A stretch of DNA of 18,317 nt from DATLYH01 sp035575035. Its GTDB lineage: Bacteria > Planctomycetota > Planctomycetia > Gemmatales > Gemmataceae. Made by a program: the position numbers and the translations under genes. The notes below the pieces were generated by a model. It searched no databases and was not told the origin of the DNA. It saw only the letters and a program-made list of their open reading frames with translations. Below, in pieces: positions 1-7,287 of this stretch; positions within the stretch are counted from its first letter, which is position 1; each line of letters begins with the position of its first letter. The stretch covers positions 1 to 18,317 of the forward strand of contig DATLYH010000154.1 of NCBI GenBank assembly GCA_035575035.1, given 5' to 3'.

Positions 1-2641
1 CGATCGCGACGGCCAACCGGTCATTGTGCTGCGTGTCCGGCCGTCGAAGCAGCCGCCGCCGGTGCTGGTGCTCCAGGCGACGGCTTTCCGCAGCTACCTG
101 CGACTGCCCAATCTGTTCCTCCCCTGTAGCATGGCGCTCCAGCCGCCGTTGCGGCGTGATGTGGTCCGCAAGCTACTGGCCGACGACCCCGCTGTCATCA
201 CCTGGCTCTACCCGCACGGGGACGGCCGCTTCACACCGGAAACCGTGCCCGACTCTGCCTTCCGACCGCTGAGCGACTGGATCGATTACGTCCTGGAGCA
301 CGACCGCCAGGCGCTGGAGTTATGGGTGCAGTCTACGCAGTTCGATTTCGAGTCGTTCATCTGCGCCGACGACCAGCCGGCCCGCCCCCCGAAGCCGCCC
401 GCCGACCACCGCCGCGCCGCCGACCGGGACAAGCCGCCTGTCGTTGAACCGGCCAGGGAACAGCCCCAGAAGGAAGTCCCCACCGTGCTATCGGCCAAGC
501 CGCACCGGCCGGAGGAAGACCTGGAGGACGACTTCTTCGAGGCGCCCCGCGGAGAGCCGAGCGTTCAGGAGAAGCAACGGCAGCTGCGCGAGCTGGAGGA
601 GCGCTTCAAGAGCCTGGAAGGCCCGCTCGACAGTAAGGAGCGGCGGGCGCTCTGGCCGGAGCTGGCGATCCGGAATGCGGACGTGGGGAACACCGACGAG
701 GCCGGCCTTTGCTGGATGAATGCCCTCTGGCTGACGGAGCGGGCGCCGGCCCGGTGGTTGTGGGCCTGGTTCCGGACCGAGGCCCGGGCGGTGCCGGCGC
801 GGGTGGAGAAGGGGGAATCTCGGCCGCGCTCCTGGGCCGAGGTGCCGCCGCTGCCGCCGGGCAAGGCCATCGACCTGAGCGGCGCCGACCTCGACCGGTT
901 GCTGGCCCTCCCTGATCCGTCCACGGCCGACCTGCGCACCTTGTCGGCCTACCTGACCTGGGCCGCCCACCGCTCGCCGCCGCCGGCGCCGGTAGTCCAG
1001 CGGTTGAACCGGCTCCGGCTCCTCCTGGAAAAGCATGAAGACCTACTCCCCGTCCGGGCTGCCTGGCTGGCATGGGTCAGCCTGGCCCGGCTGTCGGGGG
1101 GCGATGTGCTGATCCTGGCCCGGGCCCGCGACCGGCTGCTGGAGCGGCTCTTCCGCAGCGGCCTCGAACCCCGCCTGGACCTGCCCAGCTTCCTACGCTT
1201 CGCCGGCCAACCGACCGGCCCACGCTTCCACGCCATGCGTGACTGGCTGCCCCGACTCCGTGAGTTGGCCCAACGCTGGCTGCGCCGGCAACCTCCACCG
1301 GTAATCTACTCCGACTACCGGGAGCCGAGGACCGCCCAGTACATCGACTTGATGTTCGCCTTCGCCCTGGCCAAGGTCGGCGACGTGGAGGCCAGCCGCC
1401 GGCTGCTTGATCAGGCCAAGGCCGTGCTGGGCGAAGACGGCCACCAGGCTCATGAATTTCTGCTGGAAGCCTTCGCCTACCGCATCCACCAGGCCCAGGA
1501 AGGGAAGCCCCCCGGGGGGCCTCTGCCGGCCGAGCAGATGGAATACCTTGCCCTGCTCGCCAAGCAGTACGAGGAGGTCAAGGAGAAGAACTCCTACAGT
1601 CCCCACTACATCATCGACCGGATGCGCTGGCTGTCGCGCATCCTGGAGCCGGACCAGCGGGTTGACCCCTACCGCGAGATCAAGGGGAGGGCCAGCGACC
1701 TGGACCGGGCCCTTGCCCGGCTGCCCGACATCCTTGACCGCGCAGAGCTGGCGGAGCGGATCACGCGCCTGCTGGACCGTCCCCCGCAGGGGACCGACCC
1801 CCGGCAGGCGCGAGCGAGGATCCTGAAGGTAGGCCTGGAACAGGCGGCCCGGGTCGGCGAGGAGTTCGCCGTCGCGCTGCTCGACCGGACTCTGCCGGCA
1901 TTCGACGCCCTGCCCCCGCCGCGGGACGCCTACCAATTTGAGCAGCACGCCACCCTACTGGAGAAGGGCATTTTCCTGGCCGCTCACTTCGATCAGCCCA
2001 CCTACGTGCAGCAGCTGGTGGCCCGCTTTGAGCGCTTGCTGGAAGCGCAGGGCGTCGATGTCATCCAATCGCTCGACAGCCTGGCGGCCCAGTGCTTCCG
2101 CGGCTTGCGCAAACTCGGCATGCGCGACGTCATCGACCGCCTCCTCCGCAAGATGGCCGAACGCATCCTGGAGGGGCAGGAGCTGAAGTCGTTGACCGTG
2201 GAGTGGGCCGCCAGTCATCCGGAGGCGTTGCAAGCATTGCTCCATGTCGCCGGCGGCTGGTTCTACTTCGAACGGGACGGCCAGGCCGAGTTCATCCTCC
2301 GGGTGGCGCGGAAGCTGCTCTTCGACAACAAGCTGGAGGTCAAGCGCAAGACCCGCCTGGCCTGTGTCTATGCCTCGACTTTGGGCCAGGCAAAGGTGGC
2401 CGTGGCCCAGCGCGGGCTTGAGGAGCTGTTCCAGAAGTTAGAGGGGATCCGCGACGGCTTCGGCACCAACAAGTATTACGGCTGGCATCAGCTGCAGATT
2501 GTCGAGGCGGTGGTACTGGCCGTGGTCAGCGACGACTTCATGATGGGCGCCGACGCCCGCCGCTGGCTGGATGACGACGAGTTCCTCGTCCGCCGTCGGA
2601 TTCACCACGACCTGCGGACGATGATGGCACACAGCGGATGA
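1..2641 (+). CDS. Large bpX-type (MoxR-vWA-beta-propeller ternary system) protein, 5' end outside window
   Basis: The frame is open to the left edge with no stop (codons from base 2), so the first visible start, GTG at 26, is unlikely to be the true one. About 879 codons are visible. The first ~120 residues carry beta-strand-rich sequence with the signature LRLPNLFLPC, then PPLRRDVVRKLLADDP, ITWLYP and FRPLSDWIDYVLEHD. From memory this resembles the bpX beta-propeller families of MoxR-vWA-bpX ternary systems. A proline/charge-rich linker follows (about 370-560), then a long, mostly alpha-helical region with TPR-like stretches (for example around 680-730 and 1330-1480) to the C-terminus. No signal peptide or membrane segment is visible, so it is probably cytoplasmic. 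It ends 28 nt before a MoxR ATPase, its likely partner. The bpX assignment is by eye and moderate; that the protein is real is near certain from length and codon use. Confidence 0.7.
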   Translation, partial: DRDGQPVIVLRVRPSKQPPPVLVLQATAFRSYLRLPNLFLPCSMALQPPLRRDVVRKLLADDPAVITWLYPHGDGRFTPETVPDSAFRPLSDWIDYVLEHDRQALELWVQSTQFDFESFICADDQPARPPKPPADHRRAADRDKPPVVEPAREQPQKEVPTVLSAKPHRPEEDLEDDFFEAPRGEPSVQEKQRQLRELEERFKSLEGPLDSKERRALWPELAIRNADVGNTDEAGLCWMNALWLTERAPARWLWAWFRTEARAVPARVEKGESRPRSWAEVPPLPPGKAIDLSGADLDRLLALPDPSTADLRTLSAYLTWAAHRSPPPAPVVQRLNRLRLLLEKHEDLLPVRAAWLAWVSLARLSGGDVLILARARDRLLERLFRSGLEPRLDLPSFLRFAGQPTGPRFHAMRDWLPRLRELAQRWLRRQPPPVIYSDYREPRTAQYIDLMFAFALAKVGDVEASRRLLDQAKAVLGEDGHQAHEFLLEAFAYRIHQAQEGKPPGGPLPAEQMEYLALLAKQYEEVKEKNSYSPHYIIDRMRWLSRILEPDQRVDPYREIKGRASDLDRALARLPDILDRAELAERITRLLDRPPQGTDPRQARARILKVGLEQAARVGEEFAVALLDRTLPAFDALPPPRDAYQFEQHATLLEKGIFLAAHFDQPTYVQQLVARFERLLEAQGVDVIQSLDSLAAQCFRGLRKLGMRDVIDRLLRKMAERILEGQELKSLTVEWAASHPEALQALLHVAGGWFYFERDGQAEFILRVARKLLFDNKLEVKRKTRLACVYASTLGQAKVAVAQRGLEELFQKLEGIRDGFGTNKYYGWHQLQIVEAVVLAVVSDDFMMGADARRWLDDDEFLVRRRIHHDLRTMMAHSG

Positions 2642-2669
2642 GCATCAACCGAGAGGACCACTAACGCAC

Positions 2670-3695
2670 ATGACAACCGCAACTGTCAGACCGGAAGAAT
2701 GGACCCTGGAGGAGCTGCAAGACGAGGCCGAGGAGGTCCGGCAGCGGCTGAACCGCTTCCGCCAATCGCTCGGCCGATTCTTCGTCGCCAAGCAGGAACT
2801 CATTGACCTGATGCTGATCTCGGCTGTGGCCCAGGAGCCGCTGCTGCTCGTCGGCCCCCCCGGCACCGCCAAGTCCGACCTGGTCGTCAAGTTCAAGGAC
2901 GCCCTTGGCATCCCTGCCGAGGAATACTTCGAGTACATGCTGACGCGTTTCACCGAGCCATCGGAGATCATCGGGCCCATCGACATCAACCAGCTCCGCG
3001 ACGGCCGCTACGTCCGCCGCGAACAGGGGAAACTGCCGACCGCCCGGCTGGCGTTCCTCGATGAGATCTTCAAGTCGAACTCGGCCATCCTGAACATCCT
3101 GCTGACCATCATCAATGAGCGGAAGTTCTACCAGGACGGCGTGCCGCAGCCGGTCCGCCTGCGTGTCCTCTTCGCCGCCACCAACGAAGTGCCCGAGCAG
3201 GGGGAGCTGGCCGCCCTGCGCGACCGCTTCGTGCTCAAGGCCGAGAGCCGCTCGGTCCAGGACGAGCACTTCGCCGAACTGATTGATGCCGGGCTACAGG
3301 CGGAAGTCCACCGCACCCTGAACCAGAAGCCGTGGGCGGAAGGACACGCCACGCTGGACGACATCCTCAAAGCGAACCGCTACCTGACCTACCTGTTCGG
3401 CCGGCGGCAGCGGGTCGGCCGCGGCGAGGAACAGAACGACCGTCAGCTTTTCTTCCCGCGCGAGGTGTTCCAGGAGTTCCAGCGCCTGGTGCGGACGCTG
3501 GTGCGCGAGGACCGCATTTTCATCAGCGACCGCAAGTTGGTGAAGCTGTACAAGCTCTTTCGGGTCCGCGCCTGGCTGTTCTGCGGCGGCACTGTCAGCC
3601 GGGACGATCTGCGGCTGCTGGCCTATCTCGGCGAAACTCATCAGGAGATCGACCTGCTCCGTGCCAAGGTGCCGGCCCTGCTGGGCGAGGCATGA
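2670..3695 (+). CDS. MoxR-family AAA+ ATPase
   Basis: This 341-residue protein is a complete MoxR/RavA-type AAA+ ATPase. Walker A is GPPGTAKSD (residues 62-70, K68), Walker B is LAFLDE (D131, E132), sensor 1 is N172 in FAATNEVP, and the arginine-finger segment is LRDRF (R184/R186). A helical lid domain follows. MoxR ATPases use ATP hydrolysis to remodel target proteins and usually work with a vWA-domain partner. Its length (about 340) suits a stand-alone MoxR protein. The ATG start at 2670 follows a GAGAGG-type ribosome-binding site at 2651-2656 and lies 28 nt after the upstream bpX-like gene, so the two are probably one operon. No vWA gene follows; the next gene is an unrelated redox protein after about 146 nt. 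A vWA partner, if present, should lie upstream of the window. The family call is firm; the target is unknown. Confidence 0.93.
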   Translation: MTTATVRPEEWTLEELQDEAEEVRQRLNRFRQSLGRFFVAKQELIDLMLISAVAQEPLLLVGPPGTAKSDLVVKFKDALGIPAEEYFEYMLTRFTEPSEIIGPIDINQLRDGRYVRREQGKLPTARLAFLDEIFKSNSAILNILLTIINERKFYQDGVPQPVRLRVLFAATNEVPEQGELAALRDRFVLKAESRSVQDEHFAELIDAGLQAEVHRTLNQKPWAEGHATLDDILKANRYLTYLFGRRQRVGRGEEQNDRQLFFPREVFQEFQRLVRTLVREDRIFISDRKLVKLYKLFRVRAWLFCGGTVSRDDLRLLAYLGETHQEIDLLRAKVPALLGEA

Positions 3696-3825
3696 GGAGC
3701 TTCCGTACAGAGGGGGCGAGCCGGAGAGGAGAAAAATCGAATAGGGGCCTTCCCGGGAACGTCGGTGTTTCATAGAGGTAGTAGACGGCTTACCATGTGG
3801 TCCCGCCTGGTTGTTTTCTTCACTT

Positions 3826-3830
3826 GGAGG
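3826..3830 (+). promoter_or_regulatory. Ribosome-binding site GGAGG for the thioredoxin-like selenoprotein
   Basis: GGAGG lies 11 nt before the ATG at 3842. It supports this start, which places a signal peptide directly at the N-terminus. It also shows that the short upstream half of the broken frame is translated and is not a random ORF. Confidence 0.6.
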
Positions 3831-3841
3831 TTGGTTCCGCT

Positions 3842-4390
3842 ATGAAACATTGCATGGTTGGGGCATCCGCCGTCGCCGTGCTGCTGGTCGGCAGCGTGCT
3901 GGCGGCGGATGACCTTAAGTCCGGGCCGCAGCCCGGCCAGGGCTGCGCCGCTTTCCACCCCCTCAACGTCACGGGGGCCATGGCCGGCAAAAAGAATTGC
4001 CTGGTCTGACAGTTCGGCAATAACCCGGTCGCCATGATCTTCGCGCGCGAGGTCAGCGACCCCTTGACCAGTCTGGTCAAGAAGATTGAAGACGCCACCG
4101 TCCAGAACAAGTCCAAGAACCTGAACAGTTTTGTGGTGTTCCTCAGCGACGACGAGGGGCTTGAGAAACAGCTCAAAGCCCTCGCCGCGAAAGAGAACAT
4201 CAAGAACACCGTTCTCACCATCGACAACCCTGCTGGTCCAGCTCCCTACAAGATCGCCAAGGAGGCAGACGTGACCGTCATCCTCTACAAGAACAAGAAG
4301 GTGGTGGTCAACCATGCCTACCGCAAGGGCGAGTTAAAGGAGAAGGACATCAACATGATCCTCAGCGAGCTGCCGAAGATCATGCAGTAG
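3842..4390 (+). CDS. Exported thioredoxin-like selenoprotein with C-x-x-Sec (UGA at 4007-4009)
   Basis: Read through one in-frame TGA, this is a 182-residue protein. It has a signal peptide (about 1-21, ending SVLA-AD), a short linker with C35, then KKNC53-L-V-U56 followed by QFGNNPVAMIFAREV. The rest has a thioredoxin-like strand/helix pattern: SFVVFLSDDEG, TVLTIDNPAGPAPYKI (cis-Pro-like segment, 132-138), VTVILYKNKKVVVNHAY. The UGA sits where the second cysteine of a CxxC redox motif would be. I recall planctomycete homologues with CLVC there, which I could not check. The frame stays the same and GC3-rich after the UGA, and a SECIS-like hairpin follows (4027-4061). It probably acts as a thiol/selenol redox protein outside the cytoplasm. 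Ordinary annotation would give 3842-4009 plus a truncated ORF from 4034. The alternatives are a nonsense mutation, a pseudogene or a sequencing error (TGC to TGA). Confidence 0.78.
4027..4061 (+). promoter_or_regulatory. Candidate bacterial SECIS hairpin in the thioredoxin-like gene
   Basis: GGTCGC (4027-4032) pairs perfectly with GCGACC (4056-4061). After a 2-nt CA bulge, TGATC (4035-4039) pairs with GGTCA (4051-4055, one G-U). TCG (4041-4043) can further pair with CGA (4048-4050), leaving the loop CGCG (4044-4047). The loop begins about 34 nt after the UGA and has a G in its first two bases. Both agree with the bSECIS rules as I recall them (loop roughly 16-37 nt downstream, G near the loop start). 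It lies entirely inside the coding frame, as bacterial SECIS elements do. Confidence 0.6.
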
Positions 4391-4440
4391 GGGAGTACGA
4401 AAGCCGCTACACCTGTTCGGTCAGGATTCGGGACCACCAC

Positions 4441-4482
4441 CGACGCCGCCGGGGTGAACCACTTCGGCGGCGTCGCTTTTTT
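4441..4482 (+). terminator. Strong rho-independent terminator after the thioredoxin-like gene
   Basis: CGACGCCGCCG (4441-4451) pairs perfectly with CGGCGGCGTCG (4465-4475): 11 base pairs around a 13-nt loop, followed by CTTTTTT (T run 4477-4482). It lies 50 nt after the stop codon at 4390. It shows that the transcript carrying the first selenoprotein ends here, so the upstream gene is transcribed to completion across its internal TGA. Confidence 0.93.
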
Positions 4483-4580
4483 GCTATCCCGGCCGGTCTC
4501 TGATAGCTGCCGCCTGCCAGGCGGAACCACCCCATTCCTGGGGCAGCGCCTTCCAGTAGCCGGCCAGCGTAAAGGTCCGA

Positions 4581-4586
4581 TACAAT
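4581..4586 (+). promoter_or_regulatory. Possible -10 element (TACAAT) for the membrane-anchored selenoprotein
   Basis: TACAAT differs from TATAAT at one base and lies about 55 nt before the ATG at 4641, downstream of the terminator. No convincing -35 box is present at 16-18 nt upstream, so this is a weak call made mainly from position. Confidence 0.35.
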
Positions 4587-4640
4587 CAACGCGGAGCGTC
4601 GAGACGGCGGCGTTTTCTTGGCAGAGGGGAGTGACTGGGA

Positions 4641-5111
4641 ATGCAGCGATTCATCCTGACCGTCATGGCGGTCGCCCTGGTGGTGCTGGTGGGAATGTCC
4701 GTCTATCGGCAGCAGCGGGCCCATCAGCCGCGGCCCGGCGACACGGTGACGCCTGTGCTGATTGAGGCGCCGGGCCGGACGGCGGGGGGTGCCGGCTGGC
4801 CGGCCGTTTACCTGCAGGCGCAGGGCCCCGACGATCCCGCCCCGCGCTCCCTTGCCTTCATCCGCGGGGTGCCGGCCACTGTTAACCCGGTGGCGCGGAT
4901 CACCTTCTTTGATGACGAACGGCAGCTTGGCTCGACGGCAGAAATCGAGCTGACACACCGCTGCTGAGGCGGGATCTATCAGGCCCCGGTCGGGGCCTTC
5001 CGCGTGCCGGCCGACGCAACCCGCGCCCGTCTGGTTGTGACATTCCCCGCCGCCCTGCCCGGCGTTACCGTGGCCCAACTCGAACAAATGGTAGACCTCG
5101 CTAGGCGGTGA
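4641..5111 (+). CDS. Membrane-anchored small selenoprotein with Cys-Sec dyad (UGA at 4965-4967)
   Basis: Read through one in-frame TGA, this gives 156 residues. A hydrophobic N-terminal segment (about 4-22, FILTVMAVALVVLVGMSVY) is followed by RQQR, typical of a single-pass anchor or an uncleaved signal. A small, probably beta-rich extracytoplasmic domain follows: WPAVYLQAQG, ARITFFDD, AEIELTHRC108-U109-GGIYQAPVGAFRVP, ARLVVTFPAALPG. It ends LEQMVDLARR before TGA at 5109-5111. The sequence after the UGA keeps the frame and the GC3-rich codon pattern, and completes the strand pattern of the domain. The adjacent Cys-Sec recalls the GCUG active site of selenium-dependent thioredoxin reductases, where the pair forms a selenylsulfide. 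A near-ideal SECIS hairpin follows. An AGAGGGGAG ribosome-binding site precedes the ATG. I do not recognise the family; a redox or metal-binding role is inference. A PHP hydrolase gene starts 31 nt downstream. Confidence 0.75.
4981..4998 (+). promoter_or_regulatory. Candidate bacterial SECIS hairpin (GGUC loop) in the membrane-anchored selenoprotein gene
   Basis: AGGCCCC (4981-4987) pairs perfectly with GGGGCCT (4992-4998), closing the four-base loop GGTC (4988-4991). The loop starts 21 nt after the UGA (4965-4967), and its first two bases are G. A small apical loop with GGU is also the key feature of the E. coli fdhF SECIS. No T run follows, so it is not a terminator, and it lies inside the reading frame. 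Confidence 0.72.
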
Positions 5112-5142
5112 CAGCGGCCCCACCTGAGAAAGGGGGAGGAGG

Positions 5143-7278
5143 ATGAAGCGCACGGTCCTGGCAGGCCTCGCCTGCCTCTTGGCGGCCGGCCCGACCCTCG
5201 CCGGCGCCTCCCTTAACATCCCGGTCAACCTGGAGCGCTACTCCCCCGACTGCGGCGTCGAAGTCCGACGGGACGGCAACCGCCTGACGGTTGGTTGGCC
5301 GCTGGGCGGGAAGGAACACGGGCGACTGACGCTCGACCTGGCCGACGGTAAACCGCTCATTGAGAGCATAGGCGTTGCCGACGACACCTCGGCCGCGGCG
5401 GTGCCGCTGCTGCGCGGTGTCGAGCCGGTGACGTTCCTGACTGTCGGCACCCGGAGTGCCCCCTCCGGCCGGCCGCCCCAGATGAGCATCTGGAATGTCT
5501 TCTTCGACAAGCCCGCCAGCCGGCCGCACCGGACTTACCTCTCCCATCTTGAGCGGAAGCGGGCCCACGTCAGCAGCGAGGGACGACGGGCGACGGTCGC
5601 GCTGAGCGAACTGAGCATTGGGCCGTTCCGGGGCGAGCTGCTCTTCACCTTCTACCCGGGTTGCCGACTGGTGCATGTCGAGGCGGTCGTCGCCACGCAG
5701 GAAGACCGGCGGGCCATTCTCTACGATGCCGGCCTGGTCGGCGAGGCGCCGGGTTGGCGGCACATCGCCTGGATCGACACGGAAGGCCGGCTCCAGCGTG
5801 CCGTCATTGACCCGCAGGAGACCGATCGGCCGCTGGCGGTCCGCCACCGGGCCCTCGTTGCCGAGTGCGACGGCGGCGCTGTCGTCTGCTTCCCGCCGCC
5901 GCATCAGTTCCATTTCCCGCGCGACTGGACCGACAACCTGAAGTTCGTCTGGGCAGGACGCGGGCACCACGGCCTGGCGAAGGAATTCGGCTTTGGCGTG
6001 CGGCAGGTGGCGGACGGCAAGCGGGCGTTCGAGCCGTGGTTCAACGCTCCGCCCGGCACGCAGCAGCGGCTGGGCGTCTTCTACTTGCTGAGCCGTGGCC
6101 GGGCCGACGAGGCCCTGCGCGAGACGCGCCGCTTCACCCACGGCGACCGCTTCGTGCCGCTGCCGGGTCACATCACCTTCACCAGCCACTGGCACATGGC
6201 GGTGGCGGTGCAGGCCATGGCGCGGAACTTCGAGGGGACGCCCGACTTTGTACGCGTCTTCAAGGAGATGGGGGTCAACGCGGTCCACCTGGCCGACTTC
6301 CACGGCGACGGCCATCAGAAGGACCCCGGTCCGCTGCGCCTGCCCGAGCTGGAGGCGCTGTTCCGCGAGTGCCGTCGGCTGTCGGACGCCGACCTGCTGC
6401 TGATCCCGGGCGAGGAGGTCAATGATTTCCTCGGCGTCCGCGAGCCGGGCAAGCACCCCGGCCACTGGATGAGCCTCTTCCCCAAGCCGGTCTACTGGAT
6501 CATGCAGCGCAACGAGGGACAACCTTTTGTTGAGGAGCACCCGCGCTACGGGACGGTCTACCGGGTCGGCAACCAGCGCGACATGATGGAGTTGGTCCAG
6601 CGCGAGAAGGGGCTGGTGTGGACGGCGCACCCACGCATCAAGGCATCGAGCTGGACGCCCGACATCTTCCGCCGTGAGGAATTCTACTTGGCCGACTACT
6701 GGCTGGGCGCCGCCTGGAAGCAGATGCCGGCCGATCTCTCCCGCCCGCGCCTGGGCGAGCGCGCCCTTGACCTGCTCGACGACATGGCCAACTGGGGCCA
6801 GAAGAAGTATCTCCCCGGCGAGGTGGACGTCTTCCAGATCGACCGCACCCACGAGCTGTACGGGCACATGAACATCAATTACCTCCGCCTCGACCGCTTG
6901 CCGCGTTTCGACGACGGCTGGCAGCCGATCCTGGACGCGTTGCGCGCGGGACGGTTCTTCGTCACCACCGGCGAGGTGCTTCTCCGCGGGTTCACCGTCG
7001 GCGGCAAGGAGGCTGGCCAGACGCTGAAGCTGCCGCCGGACGGACGCCCGGAGGTGCGGGTTGATCTGGAGTGGACGTTCCCGTTGCGGTTCGCGGAGGT
7101 GATCTCAGGGGATGGCCAACAGGTCTACCGGGAGCGCATCGACCTGGCCGACACGGAAGCGTTCGGCCGGCGCACGCTGACGCTCAGGCCGGACCTTCGT
7201 GGGCGGAAATGGGTGCGCTTCGAGGTCTGGGACGTGGCGGTTAACGGCGCCTTCACGCAGCCGGTGTGGCTGGAGTAA
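5143..7278 (+). CDS. Secreted CehA/McbA-type PHP-domain metallohydrolase
   Basis: This is a complete 711-residue protein. It has a signal peptide (about 1-20, KRTVLAGLACLLAAGPTLAG), an N-terminal beta-rich region (about 25-340) and a PHP-like metal-dependent phosphoesterase domain. Candidate metal ligands are H349/H351 (SHWHM), D385 and H387/H391 (DFHGDGH), E424/E425 (PGEEVND), H441 (GHWMS) and H496 (WTAHPR). The segment LDALRAGRFFVTTGEVLL and a C-terminal beta domain follow, typical of CehA/McbA proteins. Family members hydrolyse phosphoesters or carbamate-like esters; the substrate here is unknown. The ATG at 5143 has a purine-rich Shine-Dalgarno stretch (AGGGGGAGGAGG) directly before it and lies 31 nt after the selenoprotein stop, with no terminator between, so co-transcription is likely. 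It ends 9 nt from the stop of the convergent gene at 7288. Confidence 0.85.
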   Translation: MKRTVLAGLACLLAAGPTLAGASLNIPVNLERYSPDCGVEVRRDGNRLTVGWPLGGKEHGRLTLDLADGKPLIESIGVADDTSAAAVPLLRGVEPVTFLTVGTRSAPSGRPPQMSIWNVFFDKPASRPHRTYLSHLERKRAHVSSEGRRATVALSELSIGPFRGELLFTFYPGCRLVHVEAVVATQEDRRAILYDAGLVGEAPGWRHIAWIDTEGRLQRAVIDPQETDRPLAVRHRALVAECDGGAVVCFPPPHQFHFPRDWTDNLKFVWAGRGHHGLAKEFGFGVRQVADGKRAFEPWFNAPPGTQQRLGVFYLLSRGRADEALRETRRFTHGDRFVPLPGHITFTSHWHMAVAVQAMARNFEGTPDFVRVFKEMGVNAVHLADFHGDGHQKDPGPLRLPELEALFRECRRLSDADLLLIPGEEVNDFLGVREPGKHPGHWMSLFPKPVYWIMQRNEGQPFVEEHPRYGTVYRVGNQRDMMELVQREKGLVWTAHPRIKASSWTPDIFRREEFYLADYWLGAAWKQMPADLSRPRLGERALDLLDDMANWGQKKYLPGEVDVFQIDRTHELYGHMNINYLRLDRLPRFDDGWQPILDALRAGRFFVTTGEVLLRGFTVGGKEAGQTLKLPPDGRPEVRVDLEWTFPLRFAEVISGDGQQVYRERIDLADTEAFGRRTLTLRPDLRGRKWVRFEVWDVAVNGAFTQPVWLE

Positions 7279-7287
7279 GCTGGCCGC

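Noticed and set aside
3750..3759. Palindrome TTCCCGGGAA upstream of the thioredoxin-like gene
   Set aside because: It could be an operator, but a 10-bp GC-rich palindrome is expected by chance and there is no second copy or clear promoter next to it.
3842..4390. Two separate genes (3842-4009 and 4034-4390) or a pseudogene
   Set aside because: The second half would lack a ribosome-binding site and signal peptide, and the first half would have no fold. The frame and domain are intact across the TGA, which sits at the CxxC position with a hairpin behind it.
4510..4545. Two small hairpins (CCGCCT/AGGCGG and CCCCA/TGGGG) between the terminator and the second selenoprotein
   Set aside because: They have no T run, no recognised RNA family and no clear regulatory layout.
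4641..4967. A 108-residue protein ending in HRC
   Set aside because: The frame continues with coding-like, beta-patterned sequence to 5111, and a SECIS-like hairpin follows the TGA.
5101..6867. A 588-codon open frame antisense to the PHP hydrolase
   Set aside because: It is a shadow in GC-rich DNA. The plus strand has a signal peptide, ribosome-binding site and metal-site motifs, and the antisense product shows no recognisable fold.
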